Below the pieces are notes generated by a model. That model was given only the letters and a program-made list of their open reading frames with translations, did no database searches and was not told the DNA's origin. A DNA stretch of 5,827 bases from Ruminococcaceae bacterium UBA5579 (lineage in GTDB: Bacteria > Bacillota > Clostridia > Oscillospirales > Ruminococcaceae), in assembly GCA_002425305.1 (NCBI GenBank), contig DILZ01000095.1, positions 2,735 to 8,561 on the forward strand. The letters are read 5' to 3'. Positions 1-5,827 of the stretch are shown here, one piece after another. Position 1 is the first letter of the stretch. Each line of letters begins with the position of its first letter. A program made the position numbers and the translations under genes.

Positions 1-1975
1 CACCCGCCGCCTTGCCGTAAGCGCTTATGGCTGCGGCGTTTTTCTTGATCACCTTGGGTTTGGGAGCTTGTATCTCCGGCGGCTTGCTTTCGGTTTTCTT
101 CTGAGAGCCCGACCGCGCGTTTACATTACTTCTCATTTCCTCGGGAACTTCGTCGTAGATAGGGAACGGCGGCTCAGGCTCGTTGTGCATTTTTTGCTCA
201 AGCGGCGGCTGCGGCGCTCTTTGAGTAAACTCCTCGGCAAAAAAGGGCAGAGGCTCTTCAAAAGCCTTAACGGCGGTTCTGCGCGCCTCTTTCTCCTCGT
301 CAAGCTCTCTGCGCCGCGCTATCTCCTCCGCCTTTTCGCGCTTTATGCGCTTTTCCTCCTCAAGACGCTGTTCAAGGCGCTGCAAATCCTCATAGGCGCT
401 GCGATGAGGCTCCTGCGGAGTTTTATCGGGCGACTGCTGCGGCTCCGCAAACTGCGCCCCGAAAGGCTGAAATCCTGCGGGATCGGGTTTTGGGTCATAG
501 CTCTCGCGTCCAAGACTTTCGCCGTTGCGGATAACGTGGGATATTCGTGGAGCTTCGTTCTTCTTGCGCTGCTTGGTGGGAGAGGTAAAAAAACCCTCCT
601 TTAAAACGCGCTCCTCATCGGGATCGGGAGTTTCCGGCTCGACCGGCTGAGGGATCGCGGCACGGCTTATCCTTTCGGGCATAAACGGCTTTACAACGCG
701 CTCCTTTGCGGGCTGACGCAGCTCCTGCTCCTTTTTCGGGACTTCCATTATCGGCGTACTTTTGGATATATCCACGTCAAGCGAATAATCCAAAAAGCTC
801 TCAAGCTCCTCCGGAGATATCTCGCCGTTTCTTACCTTTTGCTTCATCGCCTCGAGATATGTGCGCCAATATTCGTATTCCTTAACGCTCATCGTCTTAT
901 CTACGCGCGCGTACATCTTATCGGTCACCTCGCGCGACTTTCTCTCCAGCGCTTCGGTCATTGACGGCTTCGGGTGCTTTTCTTCCCATATCTCTAAGCA
1001 GGTCTTGCCGTTCGGAACGAGCCGCGAGCAATATTCCTCGCGGTGATCCTTATCGCGCAGAAAATAGCGTCCGCAGCGCTTGCATTTCGCGAGCCATTCG
1101 CTGTTTTCAATTATCGCGTCGATCTCAAGATCGATAGCCGCCTTCAGGCTGCACGGCATATAGATCTTGTTGACATAGCCGTCCATTTTTCCGCGCACCA
1201 CGCCGTAGTTCGCAAGGTCCTGCGGCAGTCCCGCCTTCATTTTGGAAAACGCGTCCATAGCGATCTTATCGGAGATATCGGTATAATCTCCCACATCGGA
1301 ATAATCCTCACTGTAATCAAAATCGGCGAGCACATTGCGCACGATATCCTTTGAAACAGTCGGGAAAAGGAACGGCGCCGTCGGCACTCTGCCCACGGAA
1401 AACGCCTTAACAACACCCAAATCCTCTATTCGGCAGCCCATCTCGCGAGCCGTCACGCTGAACGTCAGGTCGAAATAATTTCGACGCGCCACAGCCTCCT
1501 CCACGTCATTTATCCCCTCAACAAAGATGAAGTCCGTCTTGCACCGGGCGTAATCCTGCACGCGCACGATGTTCAGCCACTCATTTATCGCGCGGTTATA
1601 GCGGAAATCGCACAGCCGCGAAAAAACGGCTTTTTCAAAATCGCTTTTGCAGCGGATAAATCTGTTCCATAACACTCCGATGCCGATATTGTCGCGCCTG
1701 CAAACATAGTCTATCCAGCAGTCCAACACGAGCTTTTCGTATGTCGTTCTTATATTATGCTCGATATAGCAATGCGCCGACTGCACATCGCGGCGTAGCT
1801 CCGCCATACGGTCGTGGTCGAGCACGCCCGTTTTCAGCGATTCGTTGCATACGGCTATCGAATGTTTTGCGAAGTAGGAAAAATCATACTCGCAGAATTC
1901 CAACAGAGTCGTAGGATATCGCAGCGTGAATATCTCGTTGGAAGTTTTTCCCACGAGCTTCAGCGTTCTTTCCAT
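1..1975 (-). CDS. Large uncharacterised protein with a four-cysteine zinc-ribbon-like motif and Pro/Glu-rich tail (3' end beyond window)
   Basis: Reading the minus strand from the ATG at 1975-1973, the frame stays open for 658 codons to the window edge, so the C-terminus is missing. An AAAGGAG ribosome binding site lies 7 bases upstream of the start. Residues about 1-340 look like a folded domain. It contains C298-x2-C301-x14-C316-x9-C326, with CGRYF directly around C301 and a Tyr before C316, which looks like a structural zinc site. Residues about 339-398 are probably helical, with YARVDK and a later GEISPEELESFL segment; the arrangement reminds me of DUF6076-type proteins of Clostridia, but this is from memory. 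Residues about 400-658 are low-complexity, rich in Pro, Glu, Lys and Arg, and include a strongly charged probable coiled coil at 528-566. There is no signal peptide or membrane segment, so it is probably cytoplasmic. It follows a membrane-protein gene by 35 bases and is likely co-transcribed with it. Function is unknown; nucleic-acid or protein binding is only a guess. The gene is certain, the family tentative. Confidence 0.88.
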   Translation of the reverse strand, partial: MERTLKLVGKTSNEIFTLRYPTTLLEFCEYDFSYFAKHSIAVCNESLKTGVLDHDRMAELRRDVQSAHCYIEHNIRTTYEKLVLDCWIDYVCRRDNIGIGVLWNRFIRCKSDFEKAVFSRLCDFRYNRAINEWLNIVRVQDYARCKTDFIFVEGINDVEEAVARRNYFDLTFSVTAREMGCRIEDLGVVKAFSVGRVPTAPFLFPTVSKDIVRNVLADFDYSEDYSDVGDYTDISDKIAMDAFSKMKAGLPQDLANYGVVRGKMDGYVNKIYMPCSLKAAIDLEIDAIIENSEWLAKCKRCGRYFLRDKDHREEYCSRLVPNGKTCLEIWEEKHPKPSMTEALERKSREVTDKMYARVDKTMSVKEYEYWRTYLEAMKQKVRNGEISPEELESFLDYSLDVDISKSTPIMEVPKKEQELRQPAKERVVKPFMPERISRAAIPQPVEPETPDPDEERVLKEGFFTSPTKQRKKNEAPRISHVIRNGESLGRESYDPKPDPAGFQPFGAQFAEPQQSPDKTPQEPHRSAYEDLQRLEQRLEEEKRIKREKAEEIARRRELDEEKEARRTAVKAFEEPLPFFAEEFTQRAPQPPLEQKMHNEPEPPFPIYDEVPEEMRSNVNARSGSQKKTESKPPEIQAPKPKVIKKNAAAISAYGKAAG

Positions 1976-1982
1976 ACTACCA

Positions 1983-1989
1983 CTCCTTT
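1983..1989 (-). promoter_or_regulatory. Ribosome binding site of the zinc-motif protein
   Basis: On the minus strand, AAAGGAG ends 7 bases before the ATG at 1975. This fixes the start codon of a gene that has no visible C-terminus. No promoter or terminator is visible in the 35-base gap to the upstream gene, which supports co-transcription. Confidence 0.8.
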
Positions 1990-2010
1990 ACTTTTTGATC
2001 GCATACCAAA

Positions 2011-2892
2011 CTAATCAGCTGAGGAAAATGCCGGATCATCAGTGCTTGACGCCGATGACGATGATGTGCTTGCCGTCGAGTTTGATTTTGAGCCGGAGCT
2101 TGAGCCGCTCATATTCGACGAGCTTATTTCCTTTACAAGATACGGGTTCTCGCGGACGTTTTTGCCGTCAACATAAAGTATCTCAACGTCCTGACCGTTA
2201 CGCTTTTCCTTGCCCCATACAACGAAATTCTGCGATATATCCGTATATGCCGCCGTATGCACGGGCTTGCAGCCGTATACCTTCTTCGCCACGCCCTTCG
2301 GCAGATCTATATCGTCGCCCGTGTATTCAACATAATACGCCATAGTGCGGCGCGCGGGCGTAATGTCAAGGTAGCGCACCAAACGGTATTCGCCCGATTC
2401 CGAAAGCGTTTCGTAGCTTGTGTCGCGCTCCGTAAGGTCGGGTCCCACAAAGCTGATGTTGCCCATAAAACGCTCAAAGCCTATATGTCCGGCAGCAGCA
2501 ATAACAAACATAAGCAGATACATAGTTCCCAGCACCGTCTTCAGCGTTTCGTTGGAAACGTTCACGAAAAACAGCACCAGCATCACCACAATGGGCGGAA
2601 TAATAACGTACCAATTACCAAATCCAAAAAACATTATCAACAATACTATCGGCGGCAGAATATATGCGTTTATCTGCGTCATAACCTGCTTGCGCGACAA
2701 TATCATCAGGCCCATAGCGGATACATTTATAAACAAGTACAAAACGAACGCCGGGGTGGGGTTTTCAAACTGAAAGTAATAACCAAAGCAAAGCCACGCC
2801 ATCCACGCCATAAAAGCGGTATATCCCCAGCAGATCACTGATATCGCTCGTCTGAACCAAACATTCTTAAAAAAAGCCAACAACTTGTCCAT
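2011..2892 (-). CDS. Membrane protein of unknown function, five predicted transmembrane segments and Ser-rich C-terminal tail
   Basis: A 293-residue protein starting at ATG 2892-2890, preceded by an AAGGG ribosome binding site about 10 bases upstream, and ending in TAG. Hydrophobic segments lie at roughly residues 15-40, 47-65, 76-91, 94-112 and 118-138. A basic N-terminus (K9, R14, R15) and the R67/K68 loop suggest N-in topology, so residues 140-293 would be outside the membrane. That part holds a compact polar region (about 145-255) with many Tyr and charged residues, then a Ser/Thr-rich low-complexity tail (about 257-293). The tail may be a disordered linker; no LPxTG sorting signal is seen. 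I recognise no family. The gene has its own promoter, lies beyond the ftsZ terminator, and is followed closely by the zinc-motif gene. A role at the cell envelope fits the topology but is inference only. Confidence 0.85.
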   Translation of the reverse strand: MDKLLAFFKNVWFRRAISVICWGYTAFMAWMAWLCFGYYFQFENPTPAFVLYLFINVSAMGLMILSRKQVMTQINAYILPPIVLLIMFFGFGNWYVIIPPIVVMLVLFFVNVSNETLKTVLGTMYLLMFVIAAAGHIGFERFMGNISFVGPDLTERDTSYETLSESGEYRLVRYLDITPARRTMAYYVEYTGDDIDLPKGVAKKVYGCKPVHTAAYTDISQNFVVWGKEKRNGQDVEILYVDGKNVRENPYLVKEISSSNMSGSSSGSKSNSTASTSSSSASSTDDPAFSSAD

Positions 2893-2913
2893 TATTTTAT
2901 ATCCCTTCTTATT

Positions 2914-2952
2914 AAGATGTTGCTCGGTCGCAAAAAAACAATTCTACATCTT
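2914..2952. repeat. Inverted repeat (7-base arms) near the transcription start of the membrane-protein gene
   Basis: AAGATGT at 2914-2920 and its exact complement ACATCTT at 2946-2952 flank 25 bases. A smaller TGC/GCA pairing lies just inside one arm. The right arm lies about where transcription from the predicted promoter should begin (near 2948). The dyad could therefore be an operator rather than a complete RNA hairpin, or it may be chance in AT-rich DNA. Confidence 0.3.
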
Positions 2953-2954
2953 AT

Positions 2955-2983
2955 ATTGTATAACAAAATCAAAAAAAATGCAA
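2955..2983 (-). promoter_or_regulatory. Sigma-A-like promoter of the membrane-protein / zinc-motif unit
   Basis: On the minus strand, TTGCAT (2978-2983) and TACAAT (2955-2960) are separated by 17 bases that are very T-rich. The predicted start of transcription is near 2948, giving a leader of about 55 bases before the ATG at 2892. The -35 box is a 4/6 match and the -10 box 5/6. It lies directly downstream of the ftsZ terminator, so it would start a separate transcription unit. Confidence 0.6.
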
Positions 2984-3035
2984 GTCCTTTTCACAAAAAA
3001 TATCCGAAATTTCTCCGGCGTGCCGATTTGTGAAC

Positions 3036-3073
3036 AAAAAAACGTTCTCCCCCGTTATCGGCGAGGAAGAACG
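3036..3073 (-). terminator. Intrinsic terminator of ftsZ
   Basis: On the minus strand, arms at 3073-3062 and 3054-3043 pair over 12 positions, including two G-U pairs, around a 7-base loop, and are followed directly by seven U residues (3042-3036). It begins 19 bases after the ftsZ stop codon. The GC-rich stem plus U-run is the classic Rho-independent form and separates ftsZ from the next unit. Confidence 0.88.
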
Positions 3074-3092
3074 CGTGGTTATTAAATTAATA

Positions 3093-4286
3093 TCAACTTT
3101 CTTTTCCCTGATTGAACTTGCGCAGCAGGGTATCTATATCCTGCGAATCGTTGAAGCCGTCCGAAAAAGGAGCGCTGCTCACTCTTTCGTCGTTATCGAA
3201 CAAGGATTCCGGCGCTTCATCTGGAGTAGGTCCTTCAACGGGAATATTCGGGGAGGATATTCCGGTAAGTACATTGTTGGGAACAGGATCATCGGCAAAA
3301 TCAGTCGCCACGACGATAAGCGAGATCTCGTCGTCCGCAAGGTCGTCGTCGAACACAATGCCGCACTTGAATTTCGCGTCCGTGTTGAACTTCTCCGAAA
3401 TCTCCTTTGAAAGCCCGTCAAACTCATCAAGCGGGAAGCTCGACGGAATGCTTACATTCAAAAGACCGCGCTGCGCGCCATCTATGGACGTTTCGAGCAG
3501 CGGGCTGTTCAGGACCTCGTTCAAGGCATCGTCTATCTTGTTATCGCCCTTGCCCTTGCCGATAGCGATATGTGCAATGCCGCTTTCGTGCAGCGCCATA
3601 GTAATATCCGCAAAATCCACATTGATATAGCCGTCGCCCTGCAGCAGCTTTATCATACCCGTGACCGCCTTGCAGAGGATATCGTCGACCTCGCCGAATG
3701 CTTCCTTGAGCGACACCTTGGGCTTAGAGCCTCTAAGCTCGCGCACACGGTCATTCGGTATAATGATAAGAGCGTCGACATACTTCTTCATCTCGGAAAC
3801 GCCGCCTATCGCCATCTGCATCTTCGCCTTGCCCTCCCAATCGAAGGGCTTAGTCACAACGCCGACGGTAAGTATTCCCTTTTCCTTTGCGACGGAAGCC
3901 ACGACCGGAGCTGCGCCCGTACCCGTGCCGCCGCCCATTCCGGCAGCCACAAACAGCATAGATACACCGTCCAGAACTGACGCGATATCGTCGCGGTTCT
4001 CCTCGGCGGAAGCCTGTCCCTTAGCGGGGTCGTTTCCCGCGCCCTGACCGCGCGTTGTCTTGCGCCCTATCTGGATACGCTTCATCTTGCTTGCGTCTTT
4101 TTTCCTCAAAGCCGCTACATCAGTGTTCGCAATAACATACTCCACATCAAGCACACCGCTGTCCACCATATGAGCCGCCGCGTTGCCGCCCGCGCCCCCA
4201 ACGCCGAACACCATTATTTTGGTGTTCATTTGGAAATCGTCGGACAGATCGAAACCATCATCAATATCATCTATCGCAAAAGCCAT
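3093..4286 (-). CDS. ftsZ: Cell division protein FtsZ (tubulin-like GTPase)
   Basis: FtsZ polymerises with GTP into the ring that recruits the septum machinery at midcell. The 397-residue product has the family landmarks: a glycine-rich N-terminal loop (FGVGGAGGNA, residues 27-36), ANTD near 53-56, the tubulin signature GGGTGTG at 118-124, TKPF at 145-148, IPND at 176-179, and the T7 catalytic loop N222-x-D224-x2-D227 that completes the neighbour's GTPase site. An acidic, Pro/Ser-rich linker (about 332-380) leads to a C-terminal peptide (DIDTLLRKF, 383-391) of the type that binds partners such as FtsA or SepF. The start at 4286 is chosen over an in-frame ATG at 4379 because it follows AGGAGG, aligns with the usual FtsZ N-terminus, and because the longer version would start upstream of the predicted promoter. 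Length is normal. A strong own promoter and a terminator suggest largely independent expression. Small deviations are TRGQGAGNDP where TRGLGAGANP is usual, and D/K in the normally GExR segment (GKGKGDNK, 243-250). Confidence 0.98.
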   Translation of the reverse strand: MAFAIDDIDDGFDLSDDFQMNTKIMVFGVGGAGGNAAAHMVDSGVLDVEYVIANTDVAALRKKDASKMKRIQIGRKTTRGQGAGNDPAKGQASAEENRDDIASVLDGVSMLFVAAGMGGGTGTGAAPVVASVAKEKGILTVGVVTKPFDWEGKAKMQMAIGGVSEMKKYVDALIIIPNDRVRELRGSKPKVSLKEAFGEVDDILCKAVTGMIKLLQGDGYINVDFADITMALHESGIAHIAIGKGKGDNKIDDALNEVLNSPLLETSIDGAQRGLLNVSIPSSFPLDEFDGLSKEISEKFNTDAKFKCGIVFDDDLADDEISLIVVATDFADDPVPNNVLTGISSPNIPVEGPTPDEAPESLFDNDERVSSAPFSDGFNDSQDIDTLLRKFNQGKES

Positions 4287-4296
4287 AACTTTAACT

Positions 4297-4304
4297 CTCC
4301 TCCT
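4297..4304 (-). promoter_or_regulatory. Ribosome binding site deciding the ftsZ start
   Basis: AGGAGGAG on the minus strand lies 10-12 bases upstream of the ATG at 4286, depending on which GGAG is used. It supports this start rather than the in-frame ATG 31 codons upstream, which has no comparable site. Confidence 0.8.
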
Positions 4305-4338
4305 GCTTTTTACGTCTATATACAGTAGTACTCTATTT

Positions 4339-4367
4339 ATTATAACACATATAAGTACAAATTGCAA
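4339..4367 (-). promoter_or_regulatory. Strong sigma-A-type promoter for ftsZ with extended -10
   Basis: On the minus strand, TTGCAA (4362-4367), a 17-base spacer and a perfect TATAAT (4339-4344) occur, with TG placed one base before the -10 box (extended -10). Predicted transcription starts near 4332, leaving a leader of about 46 bases with the ribosome binding site. It sits in the 163-base gap after ftsQ, so ftsZ can be expressed apart from murA-ftsQ. Confidence 0.85.
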
Positions 4368-4374
4368 CCCATTT

Positions 4375-4399
4375 TTCAAATAATTTTACAATTATTGAA
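4375..4399 (-). other. AT-only hairpin between ftsQ and ftsZ
   Basis: On the minus strand, TTCAATAATT and AATTATTTGAA pair around a GTAA loop with a one-base bulge. It has only two G-C pairs and no clean U-run, so it is a poor terminator. It may weakly attenuate or protect the murA-ftsQ transcript, or it may be chance. Confidence 0.25.
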
Positions 4400-4449
4400 C
4401 CGTATTTTTTGACATTATTTTCCAAAAGCATTTAAAGTGTAATAAGTCG

Positions 4450-5712
4450 TTATTCTTCAGGCGGATCGGGATTTGGTTCGGGTTCGGGGTCCGGTTCGGG
4501 GTCCGGTTCGGGGTTCGGTTCGGGGTTCGGTTCGGGTTCGGGATCGGGATCAGGCTCTGGAATCGGAGTGTGTTCGGGGTCGGCGACGCTTTGAGAGGAC
4601 ACCGACGATGAATTAACCGACGAGCTTGAAGCAGGCTTACTTGGACGAGGCAGAGAATTGTTATGCGCAGGGACTTTTTCGGGATTTGTGAGCCGCAGCG
4701 TAACATACTCCTCCTTGCCGATCTCCTCGTCAATAATCTTCACCGCCACAAGCAGCTTGCTCTTTACGTTCTCTGCCGGACCAAGCTCCAGGATAATACG
4801 GTCTTCCACGATAATATTCACGGAGAACTTATCAGACATATCCACCACCGTTATGCCCTTTAGTCCTGCTGCGTCCGCCGCGTTAAAAATAACGTCCGGA
4901 ATATCGCTCTTGCCCTCCGTTTTGGAGCTGAGCCATTTACCGACCTCCAGCGTTTCCGCATCATATCCCTTAACGACCGGAAGATCGCCCGCGTCGCAAT
5001 GCTCCACTATCTTTCCCTTACGCGAGATTGCGGCGGTGGTCCCGTTTTCAACGATACAATACTGCTTTACCGCCTCTGCAACTATTATGTTGACCTTTGT
5101 CGGAAACGATCTCTTAATTTTTACATCATCGACGTACGCAAGCGAGCCTATGATATTTTCCCGTGCCGACGATGTGTTCATACGCAGAAGATTATCACCG
5201 ATATTCAAGCCCGAACGCGCGATTATCTCATCCGATGTGTATTTTTCATTGCCGGATACCGATATCTGAGTGCAATTGAACAGAACGGTGTTTGCAAGCA
5301 CTATAAACACTATCACCAAAACGACCGCTCCCATTACATAATACAGCGCGTAGTTTCCGCCGCGGTATTTCTTCTTTTTAGGAGGACGGCTTTGAGTGCT
5401 TGCAGCATTGTTTGCCGAAGCGTTCTTTTTCTCGGCCGACACGTTCTTAAGCTGCCCCGACTGCGATTCGTAGGAGCGCCTGCGCTGCTGAGGTCTGCCG
5501 TCCTGCGCTGAATTGGCGGGACGCTGCTTTGAGTCCGATACGGGCAGCTTTTTTTCGGAAACGTTTTGAGACGGTCTTTGAGGCTTATTCCTCAAAGGGG
5601 TATTCTGCTCGCCTTGAGATGGCTTTTTTCCCGCGTTTTGGGGAGCGGGTTTATTATTGCTCTTTATACTTTTTTCGGCATTTTTTCCCTGCTTGCCTTT
5701 TTTCAGCGCCAT
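4450..5712 (-). CDS. ftsQ: Cell division protein FtsQ/DivIB with long charged N-terminus and acidic proline-repeat C-tail
   Basis: FtsQ/DivIB is a single-pass membrane protein of the divisome that, with FtsL and FtsB/DivIC, helps control septal peptidoglycan synthesis. Here 420 residues comprise a cytoplasmic, disordered Lys/Gln/Pro/Ser-rich region (1-120), one transmembrane helix (about 121-145), a POTRA domain (about 146-213, with VSGN at 152-155 and SFPTKVNIIVAEA at 202-214), the extracytoplasmic beta domain (about 214-342), a Ser-rich linker (about 360-376) and a Pro-Glu/Asp/Asn dipeptide tail (about 383-420). The POTRA plus beta order is that of DivIB. The protein is longer than many DivIB proteins because of the two flanking low-complexity regions. 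The start follows AAAGGA by about 10 bases and lies 39 bases after the murA stop, so the two are probably in one operon. Confidence 0.93.
   Translation of the reverse strand: MALKKGKQGKNAEKSIKSNNKPAPQNAGKKPSQGEQNTPLRNKPQRPSQNVSEKKLPVSDSKQRPANSAQDGRPQQRRRSYESQSGQLKNVSAEKKNASANNAASTQSRPPKKKKYRGGNYALYYVMGAVVLVIVFIVLANTVLFNCTQISVSGNEKYTSDEIIARSGLNIGDNLLRMNTSSARENIIGSLAYVDDVKIKRSFPTKVNIIVAEAVKQYCIVENGTTAAISRKGKIVEHCDAGDLPVVKGYDAETLEVGKWLSSKTEGKSDIPDVIFNAADAAGLKGITVVDMSDKFSVNIIVEDRIILELGPAENVKSKLLVAVKIIDEEIGKEEYVTLRLTNPEKVPAHNNSLPRPSKPASSSSVNSSSVSSQSVADPEHTPIPEPDPDPEPEPNPEPNPEPDPEPDPEPEPNPDPPEE
4483..4530 (-). repeat. Four tandem 12-base repeats encoding the FtsQ proline tail
   Basis: Four consecutive 12-base units read CCGAACCCCGAA twice, then CCGGACCCCGAA twice, on the coding strand, giving Pro-Asn/Asp-Pro-Glu units. 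The copies differ only at one A/G position, and the flanks carry diverged Pro-Glu/Pro-Asp codons. The unit is a multiple of three, so gain or loss of copies would keep the frame. Near-identical codons suggest recent duplication by slippage. Confidence 0.85.
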
Positions 5713-5751
5713 TTTTTCACCATCCTTTAACTTCCGTCTGACGAAATGCCG

Positions 5752-5827
5752 TCACACTCTTTTGATATCCGCGCCCACAGAGCGCAAAGCACCTTCCAAA
5801 TTCTCATAGCCGCGGTCTATAAATTGC
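5752..5827 (-). CDS. murA: UDP-N-acetylglucosamine 1-carboxyvinyltransferase MurA, C-terminal end only
   Basis: Only the last 24 residues and the TGA stop are in the window. They include FIDRGYENLEGALRSVGADI, the highly characteristic MurA C-terminus (the common form is IDRGYENLEGKLRALGA). MurA transfers enolpyruvate from phosphoenolpyruvate to UDP-GlcNAc, the first committed step of peptidoglycan synthesis in the cytoplasm. The catalytic Cys and most of the enzyme lie beyond the right edge. Position directly upstream of ftsQ is a common Firmicute arrangement and suggests joint transcription. Confidence 0.9.
   Translation of the reverse strand, partial: QFIDRGYENLEGALRSVGADIKRV

Noticed and set aside
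68..1354. Plus-strand open frames of 61 to 178 codons, Arg/Leu-rich
   Set aside because: They lie antisense to the long continuous minus-strand gene. They have no convincing ribosome binding site and their composition is what antisense reading of Glu/Lys/Arg-rich codons gives.
2257..2841. Plus-strand open frame of 194 codons and overlapping ones
   Set aside because: These are shadows of the membrane-protein gene. Their His/Gln/Arg-rich sequence has no domain character, and the opposite strand has clear start signals and hydrophobic segments.
3112..4047. Several plus-strand open frames over ftsZ
   Set aside because: ftsZ is certain on the other strand; these are antisense shadows.
4287..4379. 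In-frame 31-codon N-terminal extension of FtsZ
   Set aside because: It would begin upstream of the -35 box, lacks a ribosome binding site and has no counterpart in FtsZ proteins; the ATG at 4286 has AGGAGG.
4483..4530. Possible CRISPR-like or mobile-element repeat
   Set aside because: The units are contiguous 12-mers with no spacers and stay in the FtsQ reading frame, so they are a coding tandem repeat.
4392..4733. Minus-strand open frame of 113 codons overlapping the end of ftsQ, with a repetitive Asn/Pro/Thr/Arg pattern
   Set aside because: It is a frame-shifted reading of the 12-base repeats, with no ribosome binding site; the FtsQ frame explains the DNA.
4658..5269. Plus-strand open frame of 203 codons opposite ftsQ
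   Set aside because: Antisense to the POTRA/beta domain of FtsQ, Ser/Thr-rich with no recognisable motif and no promoter.

Overview
The window is a chromosomal segment with every gene on the minus strand, so it reads from the right edge to the left. It looks like a Gram-positive Firmicute of the class Clostridia, probably an Oscillospiraceae/Ruminococcus-like gut bacterium. The reasons are the murA-ftsQ(divIB)-ftsZ order, strong AGGAG-type ribosome binding sites, sigma-A-like promoters in AT-rich gaps, moderate G+C coding sequence, and low-complexity Ser/Pro/Glu tails on several proteins. The taxonomic call is an inference from style and gene order, not a database match.

Right part (about 3036-5827), cell wall and division: the last 24 codons of murA (peptidoglycan precursor synthesis) are followed after 39 bases by ftsQ/divIB (division membrane protein with a POTRA domain). 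After a 163-base AT-rich gap carrying a very good promoter comes ftsZ, the tubulin-like GTPase that forms the division ring. ftsZ ends at a clear intrinsic terminator. There is no ftsA between ftsQ and ftsZ.

Left part (1-2983), a second transcription unit with its own promoter: a 293-residue protein with five predicted membrane segments and a Ser-rich tail. After 35 bases comes a large protein (at least 658 residues, running off the left edge) with a four-cysteine zinc-ribbon-like motif, a charged helical region and a long Pro/Glu-rich tail. I cannot assign a function to either with confidence. The second resembles uncharacterised zinc-finger proteins of Clostridia (DUF6076-like, from memory).

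No tRNA, rRNA, CRISPR array, insertion sequence or phage gene was seen. The region looks like ordinary core chromosome followed by a lineage-specific two-gene unit. The most interesting items are that unit, the repeat-encoded acidic proline tail of FtsQ, and the dedicated ftsZ promoter.
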